Shown: in pieces, positions 1 through 8,230 of the stretch | Layout: each line of letters begins with the position of its first letter | Position numbering within the stretch: position 1 is the first letter of the stretch | Source: Mitsuaria sp. WAJ17 | GTDB taxonomy: Bacteria; Pseudomonadota; Gammaproteobacteria; Burkholderiales; Burkholderiaceae_C | Assembly: GCF_014174515.1 (NCBI RefSeq) | Contig: NZ_JACJUG010000005.1 | Coordinates: 157,714-221,713, forward strand | Length of the DNA: 64,000 bases | Direction of reading: 5' to 3' | Program-made: the position numbers and the translations under genes | The notes under the pieces: model-generated | Database searches by the model: none | What the model saw: the letters and a program-made list of their open reading frames with translations, nothing else | What the model was told of the DNA's origin: nothing

Positions 1-786
1 GCCAGCTCCACGGAGCTGGGCTTCATGCTGCTGGAGGACCTGGGCGACACGCCCTATCTGCAGGCCCTGCTGCAAGCCGAACCCAAGGAGGCCGACCGCC
101 TGATGCGTGCCGCCATCGGCGCCCTGGTGCAATGGCAGTCGCGGGCCGACGCCAACAGCCTGCCCGCTTATGACGAGGCCTTCGTGCGCCGCGAGCTGCA
201 GATCTTCGTCGATTGGTGCGTGCTCAAGGAACACGGCCGCCAGTGGTCCGCGCAGCAGCAGAACTGGTGGGAGATGAGCTGCAAGGTCCTGGTGCACAGC
301 ATGCTCGATCAGCCCATGGTCGCCATGCACCGCGACTACATGGTGCGCAACCTGATGGTCTGCGAGCCCCTGCCCGGCATCCTGGACTTCCAGGATATGG
401 TGCGCGGCCCGATCTGCTACGACATCGCCTCCCTGCTGCGCGACGCCTTCATCTCCTGGGACGAGGAGCGCGAACTGGACTGGGCCATCCGCTACTGGGA
501 GCAGGCCCGTCGGGCCGGCCTGCTGTCCTCCTGCGACTTCGGCGACGACTTCGGCGAGGTCTGGCGCCGCATCGAATGGTGCGGTCTGCAGCGCCACCTG
601 AAGATCCTGGGCATTTTCTGCCGCCTCAAGCACCGTGACGGCAAGCCCCGCTATGCCGAGGACCTGCCCCGCCTCTTCGCCTACGCCATCAAGGTGAGCA
701 CGCGCTATGTGGAGCTGTCCCCGCTGACCCAACTGCTGCAAGACCTGCGCGGCAGCCTGGTGCAGGACGGCTTCAGCCTGCGCTGA
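1..786 (+). CDS. amgK: AmgK-like sugar kinase (aminoglycoside phosphotransferase family), 5' end missing
   Basis: This reading frame is open from the first base of the window, so the N-terminus lies outside; 261 residues are visible. The phosphotransferase catalytic motif HRDYMVRN (the HxDxxxxN brace, near 328-351) is followed by the metal-binding DFQD (near 388-399). The sequence around them matches the N-acetylmuramate/N-acetylglucosamine anomeric kinase AmgK of the cell-wall recycling route that yields UDP-MurNAc. AmgK phosphorylates MurNAc at C1 in the cytoplasm, and MurU then forms UDP-MurNAc. MurU is not downstream here: the next gene is a convergent LysR regulator 17 bases away. The family call is firm; the substrate is inferred from family resemblance only. 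Confidence 0.72.
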   Translation, partial: ASSTELGFMLLEDLGDTPYLQALLQAEPKEADRLMRAAIGALVQWQSRADANSLPAYDEAFVRRELQIFVDWCVLKEHGRQWSAQQQNWWEMSCKVLVHSMLDQPMVAMHRDYMVRNLMVCEPLPGILDFQDMVRGPICYDIASLLRDAFISWDEERELDWAIRYWEQARRAGLLSSCDFGDDFGEVWRRIEWCGLQRHLKILGIFCRLKHRDGKPRYAEDLPRLFAYAIKVSTRYVELSPLTQLLQDLRGSLVQDGFSLR

Positions 787-803
787 CGCCGCCCGGGCCC
801 GGC

Positions 804-1751
804 TCAGGGGCTTGCGCAGCCCGCGGCCTCCAGCCAGGGGTCGTGATCCTGGCCGCCGAAGACGCTGACCAGGAAGTCCAGGACGACGCGGGTCCGCGCC
901 GGCAGGAACTTGCGCGAAGGCATGGCGGCCCAGATGTCGTAGCTCTGCAGCTGCCACTGCGGCATGACCCGCTCCAGCGCATGCTCCATCAGCGCGTCCT
1001 CGATCATGAAGGACGGCAGGGCCGCGATGCCCAGGCCGTGCAGGGCGGCGGCGTAGTTGGTGTCGTTGTGGCCGGTGGTCAGCACGCCACGGCGGCACTC
1101 GCCCTCGATGCGCTCATCGGGTGCCTCGCGCCGGCCACGCACGAAGACGATGCCTCGCTGCTGGATGGCCAGGGGCGGCACCAGCACGTCATGCTGCGGC
1201 AGCTCCTGGGGATGCTGGGGCCGGCCGCGGCGCTGCAGGTACTCCGGCGCAGCACAGAGAATGACCTCGGTGCGTGCCAGGCGCCGCGCCACGAAGTCAC
1301 CCTGCAAGGGCTCCTTGGTGCTGAGGATGCTGATGTCGAAGGCCTCGTCGATCTGCGTCACCGGGCCCGGCGAATGCAGCTCCAGGGTCACGTGCGGGTA
1401 CTGCTGGTGAAAGCGGGCCAGGTGCTTGGCCAGCTGGTGCACGGCGATGGCCGGCGGCACCAGCACCCGCACATGGCCGCGGGCCTCGTGCGTTGCGGAC
1501 TGCACCAGGGCCTGGGCATCCTCCAGCTCCATCAGCACGCGACGGCAGCGCTCCAGGTAGGCCTCTCCCACCTCGGTCAGGGCCAAGCGGCGGGTGGTGC
1601 GGTTGAGCAGCCGCGCGCCCAGGTGCTCCTCCAGGTCGGCCACCAGGCGGGTCACAACGGCAGGCGCCAGGTCCAGCGCGCGGGCCGCGCCGGCGAAGCT
1701 GCCCTCATCGATCACCCGGGCGAACACACGCATTGCCTTGAGCTGGTCCAT
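804..1751 (-). CDS. LysR family transcriptional regulator
   Basis: This 315-residue protein has the standard length and layout of a LysR regulator. An N-terminal winged helix-turn-helix (about residues 1-60) carries the typical FARVIDEGSFAGAARAL and LLNRTTRRLALTEVG signatures, and a periplasmic-binding-protein-like effector domain fills the rest. The start is the ATG at 1751, because MDQLKAMRVFARV is the usual family N-terminus. The gene is convergent with the amgK-like gene and stands downstream of rpoN on the same strand. Its 56-base upstream gap holds two copies of the CAGGTCTTGC repeat. No target gene can be named: the usual divergent partner is absent because rpoN reads in the same direction. 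Confidence 0.9.
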   Translation of the reverse strand: MDQLKAMRVFARVIDEGSFAGAARALDLAPAVVTRLVADLEEHLGARLLNRTTRRLALTEVGEAYLERCRRVLMELEDAQALVQSATHEARGHVRVLVPPAIAVHQLAKHLARFHQQYPHVTLELHSPGPVTQIDEAFDISILSTKEPLQGDFVARRLARTEVILCAAPEYLQRRGRPQHPQELPQHDVLVPPLAIQQRGIVFVRGRREAPDERIEGECRRGVLTTGHNDTNYAAALHGLGIAALPSFMIEDALMEHALERVMPQWQLQSYDIWAAMPSRKFLPARTRVVLDFLVSVFGGQDHDPWLEAAGCASP

Positions 1752-1775
1752 GGTCTGGGTCTACGTGCCTAGGCT

Positions 1776-1790
1776 GGGGTCAGGTCTTGC
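1776..1790 (+). repeat. CAGGTCTTGC repeat, copy 1 (GGGGT prefix)
   Basis: This exact copy of the word CAGGTCTTGC, preceded by GGGGT, lies in the lysR/rpoN gap. A second copy in the same orientation starts 28 bases further on. Confidence 0.8.
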
Positions 1791-1803
1791 TTGCCAGGCC
1801 CGA

Positions 1804-1818
1804 AGGGTCAGGTCTTGC
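1804..1818 (+). repeat. CAGGTCTTGC repeat, copy 2, overlapping the rpoN stop codon
   Basis: This exact copy of CAGGTCTTGC has prefix AGGGT. Read on the rpoN coding strand it is GCAAGACCTGACCCT, which supplies the last codons (Lys-Thr) and the TGA stop of rpoN. Confidence 0.8.
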
Positions 1819-3316
1819 GCATATTGGCCGGCGCGATCTTCAGGGCCTCGCGGTACTTGGCCACCGTGCGCCGGGCCACCTGAATGCCCTGCTCCTCCAG
1901 CATGCTGGCCAGAGCACTGTCGGACAGCGGCTTCTTGGTGTCCTCGGCCGCGACGAACTGCTTGATCAGGGCTCGCACCGCAGTGCTGGAGGCATTGCCG
2001 CCGGTCTCCGTCGCCAGGCCCGAGCCGAAGAAGTACTTGAGCTCGAAGGTGCCCCAGGGCGTGGCCATGTACTTGGCCGTGGTCACGCGGGAGATGGTGG
2101 ACTCGTGCAGGCTGAGTTCGTCGGCGATCTCGCGCAGCACCAGGGGCTTCATCGCCAGCTCGCCGTGGGTGAAGAAGCCCTTCTGGCGCTCGACGATGGC
2201 CTCGGAGACCCGCAGGATGGTGTCGAAGCGCTGCTGGATGTTCTTGATGAACCAGCGCGCCTCCTGCAGCTGCCCGCCCAGCGGCGAGTTGGTCACGCCG
2301 CCGCGTGTCTGGCGCAGGGCCTGGGCATAGAGCTCGTTGATGCGCAGCTTGGGCGCCACCTCGGGATTGATCATGACCCGGAAGCCGCGGCCCGACTTCT
2401 GCACGATGACATCAGGGATCACCGCCTGCGCCACATTGCGAACAAAGGGGCGGCCGGGCTTGGGCTCCAGGCGCGCGATCAGGGCCTGGGCCTCTCGCAG
2501 CAAAGGTTCGTCAGCCCCGGTCAGCGAGCCAAGGCGGCGCAGGTCGCGCCGGGCCAGCAGCTCCAGGTGCTGCTTGCAGATCAGGATGGCCACTGCCTGC
2601 ACCTGGCTGCGCGGCTGGGCGCGCAGCTGCAGCACCAGGCACTCGGAGAGGTCGCGCGCGCCCACGCCGGCGGGCTCCAGGCTCTGCAGCCACTTGAGCG
2701 CGCAGCGCAGGCGGTCCAGCAGCTCCTCCTGCACTTGTGCATCGCCCTCGGGATTCAGGCTGGAGGCGATCTCCTCCAGCGAATCCTCGAGATAGCCGTC
2801 GTCGTTGAGGGACTCGATCAGTACCAGCAAGGCCGCACGGTCTTCGTCGCAGAGGCTCATGCCGGCCATCTGCGACTGCAGATGCTCCTGCAGGCTGATG
2901 CTGCCGGCGTCGGTGTCGCTGCGCTCGTCGCCGTCGTCGCCGGGTGCGGCATTGCCGCTGGGCAGCTCGCGGATGCCATCGAAGTCGTCGCCCTCGGTGC
3001 CGTTCTCCCAGTCCTCGCGCTCGGTGGTGCCGAAGTCCTCGGCCCGCATCTCGCCCAGGGCCTCCGTGCCATCCTCGCCCGCCGAGCCCGTGCCCTCATC
3101 GGCGCCGTTACCGGCCGGAGCCTGCAGCTCGGCGCGCGCCGGCTCCTGGCGGGTCTCGAACTCTTCCTCAGTCTCCAGCAGCGGGTTCTGGGCCAGCATC
3201 TGCTCGACTTCCTGGTTCAGCTCCAGGGTCGAGAGCTGCAGCAGCCGGATGCTCTGCTGCAGTTGGGGCGTCAGCGAGAGGTGCTGGGAAAGGCGGACCT
3301 GCAGGGAGGGCTTCAT
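1808..3316 (-). CDS. rpoN: RNA polymerase sigma-54 factor RpoN
   Basis: This 502-residue protein has the full sigma-54 architecture. Region I is Gln/Leu-rich and activator-responsive (residues 1-50, including LTPQLQQSIRLLQLSTLEL). A long acidic region II follows (about 50-115), then the core-binding and DNA-binding domains. The RpoN box ARRTVAKYREAL sits near residues 481-492. RpoN directs RNA polymerase to -24/-12 promoters and needs AAA+ activators; one such activator and a candidate promoter lie at 45-53 kb. The gene follows lptB by 12 bases on the same strand, as in many proteobacteria. The stop codon is contributed by a CAGGTCTTGC repeat. Confidence 0.97.
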   Translation of the reverse strand: MKPSLQVRLSQHLSLTPQLQQSIRLLQLSTLELNQEVEQMLAQNPLLETEEEFETRQEPARAELQAPAGNGADEGTGSAGEDGTEALGEMRAEDFGTTEREDWENGTEGDDFDGIRELPSGNAAPGDDGDERSDTDAGSISLQEHLQSQMAGMSLCDEDRAALLVLIESLNDDGYLEDSLEEIASSLNPEGDAQVQEELLDRLRCALKWLQSLEPAGVGARDLSECLVLQLRAQPRSQVQAVAILICKQHLELLARRDLRRLGSLTGADEPLLREAQALIARLEPKPGRPFVRNVAQAVIPDVIVQKSGRGFRVMINPEVAPKLRINELYAQALRQTRGGVTNSPLGGQLQEARWFIKNIQQRFDTILRVSEAIVERQKGFFTHGELAMKPLVLREIADELSLHESTISRVTTAKYMATPWGTFELKYFFGSGLATETGGNASSTAVRALIKQFVAAEDTKKPLSDSALASMLEEQGIQVARRTVAKYREALKIAPANMRKT

Positions 3317-3328
3317 CGACGGCCGCCC

Positions 3329-4102
3329 TTACATGCGGAAGTGTTCGCCCAGATAGACCTTGCGGACCTCGGGGTTCTGGACGATCTCGTCCGGCTGCCC
3401 CTCGGCCAGCACGCGGCCCTCGCTGATGATGTAGGCCCGGTCGCAGATGCCCAGGGTCTCGCGCACGTTGTGGTCGGTGATCAGCACCCCGATGCCGCGC
3501 GCCTTGAGGAAGCCAATGATGCGCTGGATCTCCAACACCGCAATCGGGTCCACGCCCGCGAAGGGCTCGTCCAGCAGGATGAAGCGCGGCTGCGTGGCCA
3601 GGGCACGGGCGATCTCCACCCGGCGGCGCTCGCCGCCGGAGAGGGCCGGCGCCGGGCTATCGCGCAGCTTCTCGATGCTGAGATCGGCCAGCAGGCTTTC
3701 CAGCATCTCGCGCACCCGGGACTCGGGCCAGGGCTTGCCCATGTCGTCCTGCTGCAGCTCCAGCACGGCGCGGATGTTCTCCTCGACGCTGAGCTTTCGG
3801 AAGATCGAGGCCTCCTGCGGCAAGTAGCTCAGGCCCAGGCGCGAGCGCTGGTGGATGGGCAGGCGCTGGACCGGCTGGCCATCGATGCGGATCTCGCCGG
3901 CATCCGCCCGCACCAGGCCCACGATCATGTAGAAGCTGGTGGTCTTGCCGGCGCCGTTGGGGCCCAGCAGGCCCACGACCTCACCACTGTGGACGGCCAG
4001 GTGCACGTCCTTGACCACCTTGCGCACGCCGTAGCTCTTCTGCAGGCCTTCGGCCTCCAGGCGGCTGGGCGGCCCGGCTTCGAGGGCGGAGCGCTGGGTC
4101 AT
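3329..4102 (-). CDS. lptB: Lipopolysaccharide export ATPase LptB
   Basis: This 257-residue ABC ATPase powers extraction of LPS from the inner membrane in the LptB2FGC complex. It shows Walker [10 protein letters not shown] (residues 47-55), signature LSGGERRR, Walker [14 protein letters not shown] and the switch histidine in ITDHNVRET. The FAGVDP and DHNVRET segments are characteristic of LptB among ABC ATPases. The start ATG overlaps the end of lptA by four bases, which suggests translational coupling. rpoN follows 12 bases later. A short N-terminal extension (about 15 residues before the usual LptB start) is present. Confidence 0.97.
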   Translation of the reverse strand: MTQRSALEAGPPSRLEAEGLQKSYGVRKVVKDVHLAVHSGEVVGLLGPNGAGKTTSFYMIVGLVRADAGEIRIDGQPVQRLPIHQRSRLGLSYLPQEASIFRKLSVEENIRAVLELQQDDMGKPWPESRVREMLESLLADLSIEKLRDSPAPALSGGERRRVEIARALATQPRFILLDEPFAGVDPIAVLEIQRIIGFLKARGIGVLITDHNVRETLGICDRAYIISEGRVLAEGQPDEIVQNPEVRKVYLGEHFRM

Positions 4103-4734
4103 GGCATCTTGCGCAGAGGCTGCAGGCCGGGGCTGGGCTGCAATTGCAAGGCAGGCGTCGAGGCCGTGGGTGCGGGTGCCGAGGCACTGCCGCGCGGGCT
4201 CATCACCAGGCGCACGCGACCATTGGGCTGCAGGGCGCCCTGGCCGCCTTCCACGCCGAAGACCTCGGTGCGGTTGTCATAGACGATGACGGCCCCGCTG
4301 ACCTCATCCACCACCAGGCTGCCGCGCATGCGGCGCACCACTGCATTGCCGATGAAACGGACGGTATCGGCGCGGCCGTCGTACTCGAGCTGGTCGGCAT
4401 AGCCCTGGATGGACTCGCCGGGCACGTCGCGGTCCTGGCGGAAGCTGACCGGCTTGCCCGTCTCGCCCTGGGCATAGGCCAGGTAGAAGCCGTCGGCGCC
4501 TTCCTGGATGTCCATGCGCTCGGCCTTGAGCTGCATGCTGCCGCGGCTCAGCACGACATTGCCGTTGAGCTCGGTACGCTGGCGGACCACATCCAGGCGC
4601 CCGCCCTTGTCGGCACTGACGCTCAGGGGCTTGTTGGCATCGTCCCGGGCCGCATGGGCCGGGTTCATGCCGATCAGGCCCATCGACAGGGACAGGCACA
4701 GCAGGGCGGAGGCTCGCAAGCCGGTGGCAGTCAT
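4099..4734 (-). CDS. lptA: Lipopolysaccharide transport periplasmic protein LptA
   Basis: LptA is the periplasmic bridge protein that carries LPS from LptC to LptD. The 211-residue product starts at ATG 4734: it then begins with a signal peptide ([20 protein letters not shown], cleaved near residue 28), whereas the in-frame extension upstream is Arg/Pro-rich and not protein-like. The OstA/LptA jelly-roll region contains [19 protein letters not shown] and [26 protein letters not shown], typical of the family. The gene is coupled to lptB. Unlike the common lptC-lptA-lptB order, the gene upstream is a thiol oxidoreductase, so lptC must lie elsewhere. Confidence 0.92.
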   Translation of the reverse strand: MTATGLRASALLCLSLSMGLIGMNPAHAARDDANKPLSVSADKGGRLDVVRQRTELNGNVVLSRGSMQLKAERMDIQEGADGFYLAYAQGETGKPVSFRQDRDVPGESIQGYADQLEYDGRADTVRFIGNAVVRRMRGSLVVDEVSGAVIVYDNRTEVFGVEGGQGALQPNGRVRLVMSPRGSASAPAPTASTPALQLQPSPGLQPLRKMP

Positions 4735-4890
4735 ACAGCGCTCGGACGAAAGTTCAGGGATGGCGCGCCCCGGCAGCCCGGGCGCCCGAGGGCGCACAGT
4801 GCAAGGCACGGTTCTTGCAGACCATTCTGCCACGAGGCGGCCCCTGCCAGCCCCCATGGCCGGGGGCTTGGCGTGCCAGGCGGCAGGGGT

Positions 4891-5553
4891 TCAGGCGCCC
4901 TGGCGGGCGCGCTTGATCAGAAAGTCCAGGACGGCCAGGGCACGCAGGCCGCTCTGCTCTTCGTCGATGCGCATGCCCGAGCTGGCCATGGCCGGCGAGG
5001 TCAGGAAGCGTCCGGCCACGCCCACTGTGGGCACGCCCTCGATGCGGAAGCCTTCGGCCAGCTTGTCGGCCTGGCTGCACTTGTTGTTCACGCCGAAGGA
5101 GGCATAGGTGTCCTTGAACTTGGCCGCGTCGATGCCCTGCTTGGACAGGAAGGCGGTCATGGCCTCGAGTTCGTCCAGGCGCTGGCCCTGGCGGTGGATG
5201 GCGTCGAAGATCTTGCCGCGCACTTCCGTCTCCTTGCCCATCACCTCGAGAGCGAAGAAGGTGCGCTGGTGCACCCGCATGTTCGGGCGGAACAGCACAT
5301 GGGATTTGCGGAAGCTCACGTCGGCCGGCAGCTGGGCCGTCCAGGCCCCCAGGGCGGGCTCGAAGATATAGCAGTGCGGGCAGCCGTACCAGAAGAACTC
5401 CACCACCTCGATCTTGCCAGCGGTGGTGGGCAGGGGCTGCTGCAGCTTCTGGTAATGCCGGCCCTCGACGGGGCCGCCCTGGGCCTGGACGGTCAGGGGC
5501 AGGTTCAGGGCCACCAGGCTGGCGGCGGCGAATTCACGGCGGTTGATGCTCAC
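4891..5553 (-). CDS. dsbA: Thiol:disulfide interchange protein of the DsbA type
   Basis: This 220-residue periplasmic oxidoreductase forms disulfides in exported proteins. A signal peptide covers about residues 1-25 (with an RREF sequence, ending VQAQG). The thioredoxin-fold active site CPHC is at residues 58-61, followed by the DsbA helical insertion and the cis-Pro loop GVPTVGV. The redox motif CPHC is the DsbA signature. It sits 63 bases downstream of the SPOR protein gene and beyond argS, an order that recurs in Burkholderiales. The likely recycling partner DsbB is not in the window. Confidence 0.9.
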   Translation of the reverse strand: MSINRREFAAASLVALNLPLTVQAQGGPVEGRHYQKLQQPLPTTAGKIEVVEFFWYGCPHCYIFEPALGAWTAQLPADVSFRKSHVLFRPNMRVHQRTFFALEVMGKETEVRGKIFDAIHRQGQRLDELEAMTAFLSKQGIDAAKFKDTYASFGVNNKCSQADKLAEGFRIEGVPTVGVAGRFLTSPAMASSGMRIDEEQSGLRALAVLDFLIKRARQGA

Positions 5554-5616
5554 GGCATTCTCCTGGATCGATGGGGCGCGGATCGCGTGGATGGGGCAGG
5601 ACGCTGGACCATTGGC

Positions 5617-6282
5617 TCAGCGTGCGACACGGGCCAGATTGGCCTCTATGCCGGCGGCCTCGACCTTGCTGCGCTGGGCCTCGGCTTCGTCACGGTTCTC
5701 AATGGGACCGATGCGGACGCGGTAGACCGTGCGGCCCGACTGCTCCTTCTCGTAGACCTTGGACGAGAAGCCGGCCATGGCCAGCTTGGCGCGCTGCGCC
5801 TCGGCATCCTCGGGCTTCAGGAAGGCGCCGGCCTGCACGAAGTACAGGCTGGCGGCATCCGCGGCGGCCTTCTCGGCCGTCTTTTCGGCGACCTTTTCCA
5901 TGACCTTGTCGGTGGACTTGTCGGCCGCCTTGTCGCTCACTTTGTCGGCCGGCTTTTCCGCGGGCTTGTCGGCCGGCTTGTCCACGGGCCGGGCCACTTC
6001 CTGCGGCGCGGGGGCCGAAGCGGGCTGCGCCGGGCTCAGCACACCGCTGGCGCTGCGCGCGGCCTTGCCGGCCAGCGGGGCATTGGGGTCCCAGTTCCGG
6101 TTGCGCGCCGCTTCCTCGGCGTCCTGCTCGGCCGTGCGCTGCGGTACCTTGTTCACGAAGGGGATGGGTACCTTGGTGATGTAGAGCGCCACACCCAGCG
6201 CAATCGCCAGGCCCAACAGCAGGCCCACGATCAGCCCCAGGACAAATCCACCGCGCTGCTTGCCAGCTTCAGCCTTGCTCAT
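5617..6282 (-). CDS. SPOR-domain inner-membrane protein, FtsN-like
   Basis: This 221-residue protein has a short cytoplasmic tail and one transmembrane helix (about residues 13-36). A linker contains a run of short lysine repeats of the form (D/E)K-P/V/A-A (about residues 98-138, ending VAEKTAEKAA), and a C-terminal SPOR domain (about 143-220, starting LYFVQAGAFL) follows. SPOR domains bind denuded glycan strands at the division septum, so a role in cell division or septal peptidoglycan is likely. The layout is that of FtsN, but equivalence to FtsN is not proven. It lies between argS and dsbA on the same strand. Confidence 0.88.
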   Translation of the reverse strand: MSKAEAGKQRGGFVLGLIVGLLLGLAIALGVALYITKVPIPFVNKVPQRTAEQDAEEAARNRNWDPNAPLAGKAARSASGVLSPAQPASAPAPQEVARPVDKPADKPAEKPADKVSDKAADKSTDKVMEKVAEKTAEKAAADAASLYFVQAGAFLKPEDAEAQRAKLAMAGFSSKVYEKEQSGRTVYRVRIGPIENRDEAEAQRSKVEAAGIEANLARVAR

Positions 6283-6365
6283 GCCATCTCCATGCTCGCG
6301 GCCCCGCCTGGGGCCGACTCTTCAACGCGGCGGATTCTAGGCTCGCCGACAGGTTCGGACAGCGC

Positions 6366-8090
6366 TCAGGCCACGACCTCGCGCGCCATGACTTCCGGCG
6401 CGCTGACGCCCAGCACCGCCAGGGCATTGCGGATCACCTGGCGGGTGGCTGCCAGCAGGGCCACGCGGGCACGGGTCAGCTCGGGGGCCTGGTCCAGCAC
6501 GCGCTCGGCGGCGTAGTAGCTGTGATAAGCGCCGGAGAGATCGCGCAGGTAGAAGGCCACGTCGTGCGGGGCCAGGTCTTGCGCGGCGCTGCTGAGCATG
6601 CGCGGGTAGTCCGCCAGCTTGAGCATCAGCGCGGCTTCGGTGGGCGCCGTCAGAAGGCTGAGGTCGGCGCCGGCCAGGCCGGCCTCATCGCCGCCCTGCT
6701 CGGCCCACTTGCGGATCACCGAGCAGATGCGCGCATGGGCGTATTGCACGTAGAACACCGGGTTCTCGTCGTTCTGCTTCAGGGCCAGATCCACGTCGAA
6801 GGTGAACTCGGTGTCGGCCTTGCGACTGATCAGGAAGAAGCGCACGGCGTCGCGGCTGGTCCAGTCGATCAGGTCGCGCAGGGTCACATAGGAGCCGGCG
6901 CGCTTGGAGATCTTGACCTCCTCGCCGTTCCTCATGACCGTGACCATCTTGTGCAGGATGTAGTCCGGGAAGCCCTGCGGAATGCCCAGGCTCTGCGCCT
7001 GCAGACCGCCGCGCACGCGGGCGATGGTGCCGTGGTGGTCGGTGCCCTGGATGTTGATGCACTGGGTGTAGCCGCGCCCGAACTTGTTGACGTGGTAGGC
7101 CACGTCCGGCACGAAATAGGTGAAGCCGCCCTCGCGCTTGCGCATCACCCGGTCCTGGTCGTCGCCATAGTCCGTCGAGCGGAACCACAGTGCGCCGTCC
7201 TTCTCGTAGGTCTTGCCGCTGTCGATCATGCGCTGCACCGCGGCTTCGAGCTGGCCGTTGGCATAGACGCTGGATTCAAGGAAGTAGTTGTCGAACCTGA
7301 GGCCGAAGGCCTGCAGGTCCAGGTCCTGCTCGTGGCGCAGATAGGCCACGGCGAACTGGCGAATGCCGTCGAGGTCCTCTACATCGCCCGAGGCTGTGAA
7401 CTCACGGTCATCGGCCTTGACCGTTTCCTTGCGCCGGAAGGCGTCGGCGATGTCCTGGATGTAGTCGCCGTTGTAGAACTTCTTGGTGTCGGGATGGTCG
7501 GGATCGGTGGGCCAGCAGGCGTCGCCTGGCTTGAAGCCCTTGAGCCGCAACTGCGTGGAGTGGGCCAGCGTGGCGATCTGCACGCCCGCGTCGTTGTAGT
7601 AGAACTCCCGGGTCACATCGTGGCCCTGGGTCTTGAGCAGCGAGCAGATCGCATCACCCAGCGCGGCCTGGCGGGCATGGCCCACGTGCAGCGGGCCGGT
7701 CGGGTTGGCCGAGACGAACTCGATCATCACGTGCTTGCCGGTTGCCGGACGGTCGCCGAAATGGCTGCCGGCGCCCAGCACCTCGGCAATGACCGCCTGC
7801 TTGGCTGCATCCTTGAGGCGGATGTTGATGAAGCCCGGGCCGGCGATCTCCATCGCCGAGACCCAGCGCTCGAAGGCCGGACTGGCCTGCAGCTTCTGGA
7901 TCAGCTGCTCGGCCAGCGCGCGCGGGTTGGCCTTCAGCGGTCGCGCCAGCTGCATGGCGGCCGTACAGGCCAGGTCGCCATGGCTGGCCTGCTTGGGCGA
8001 TTCGAAGGCCGGGGCCAGGGTGGCCTCGGGGCTGAGAGTGTGGATGGCCTCGCCCAGGGCGGCGAGCAGTTCCTGCTTGGCTTGGATCAT
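6366..8090 (-). CDS. argS: Arginyl-tRNA synthetase
   Basis: This 574-residue class I aminoacyl-tRNA synthetase attaches arginine to tRNA-Arg. The HIGH-type motif reads HVGH (residues 135-138, in [14 protein letters not shown]). The second signature is KISKR, and the C-terminal DALR anticodon-binding domain contains [16 protein letters not shown]. The start ATG at 8090 is preferred over the upstream in-frame extension because MIQAKQELL begins the conserved N-terminal additional domain. The gene is divergent from the Ser/Thr kinase across about 140 bases. One CAGGTCTTGC repeat lies inside it and encodes Gln-Asp-Leu. Confidence 0.97.
   Translation of the reverse strand: MIQAKQELLAALGEAIHTLSPEATLAPAFESPKQASHGDLACTAAMQLARPLKANPRALAEQLIQKLQASPAFERWVSAMEIAGPGFINIRLKDAAKQAVIAEVLGAGSHFGDRPATGKHVMIEFVSANPTGPLHVGHARQAALGDAICSLLKTQGHDVTREFYYNDAGVQIATLAHSTQLRLKGFKPGDACWPTDPDHPDTKKFYNGDYIQDIADAFRRKETVKADDREFTASGDVEDLDGIRQFAVAYLRHEQDLDLQAFGLRFDNYFLESSVYANGQLEAAVQRMIDSGKTYEKDGALWFRSTDYGDDQDRVMRKREGGFTYFVPDVAYHVNKFGRGYTQCINIQGTDHHGTIARVRGGLQAQSLGIPQGFPDYILHKMVTVMRNGEEVKISKRAGSYVTLRDLIDWTSRDAVRFFLISRKADTEFTFDVDLALKQNDENPVFYVQYAHARICSVIRKWAEQGGDEAGLAGADLSLLTAPTEAALMLKLADYPRMLSSAAQDLAPHDVAFYLRDLSGAYHSYYAAERVLDQAPELTRARVALLAATRQVIRNALAVLGVSAPEVMAREVVA
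6568..6582 (+). repeat. CAGGTCTTGC repeat, copy 3, inside argS
   Basis: This exact copy has prefix GGGGC. On the argS coding strand it reads as part of AQDLAP, so the word is accommodated in a coding frame. Confidence 0.7.
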
Positions 8091-8230
8091 GGGCGCGATT
8101 CTACGAAACCCCCCGCCCCGCACCCGGGCCCGGGTGCTTGTGCCATCGCGGAACAGCTGTTGCCTGGGCCTGTTACTGCCTGTTCACGGTCTTGCCTCGC
8201 CTGGGGGCCTGGGGCAGGATACGAGCCGTC

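Noticed and set aside
1787..4282. A long open frame on the plus strand opposite rpoN and lptB
   Set aside because: It runs antisense to two genes with firm family matches. Such long shadow frames are expected in very G+C-rich DNA and the translation has no recognisable domain.
7208..7217. AGGTCTTGCC in argS as another copy of the repeat
   Set aside because: It lacks the leading CA and the G-rich prefix (it reads GTAGGTCTTGCC), so it was not counted. A similar near-match at 17675 and others in coding regions were left out for the same reason.
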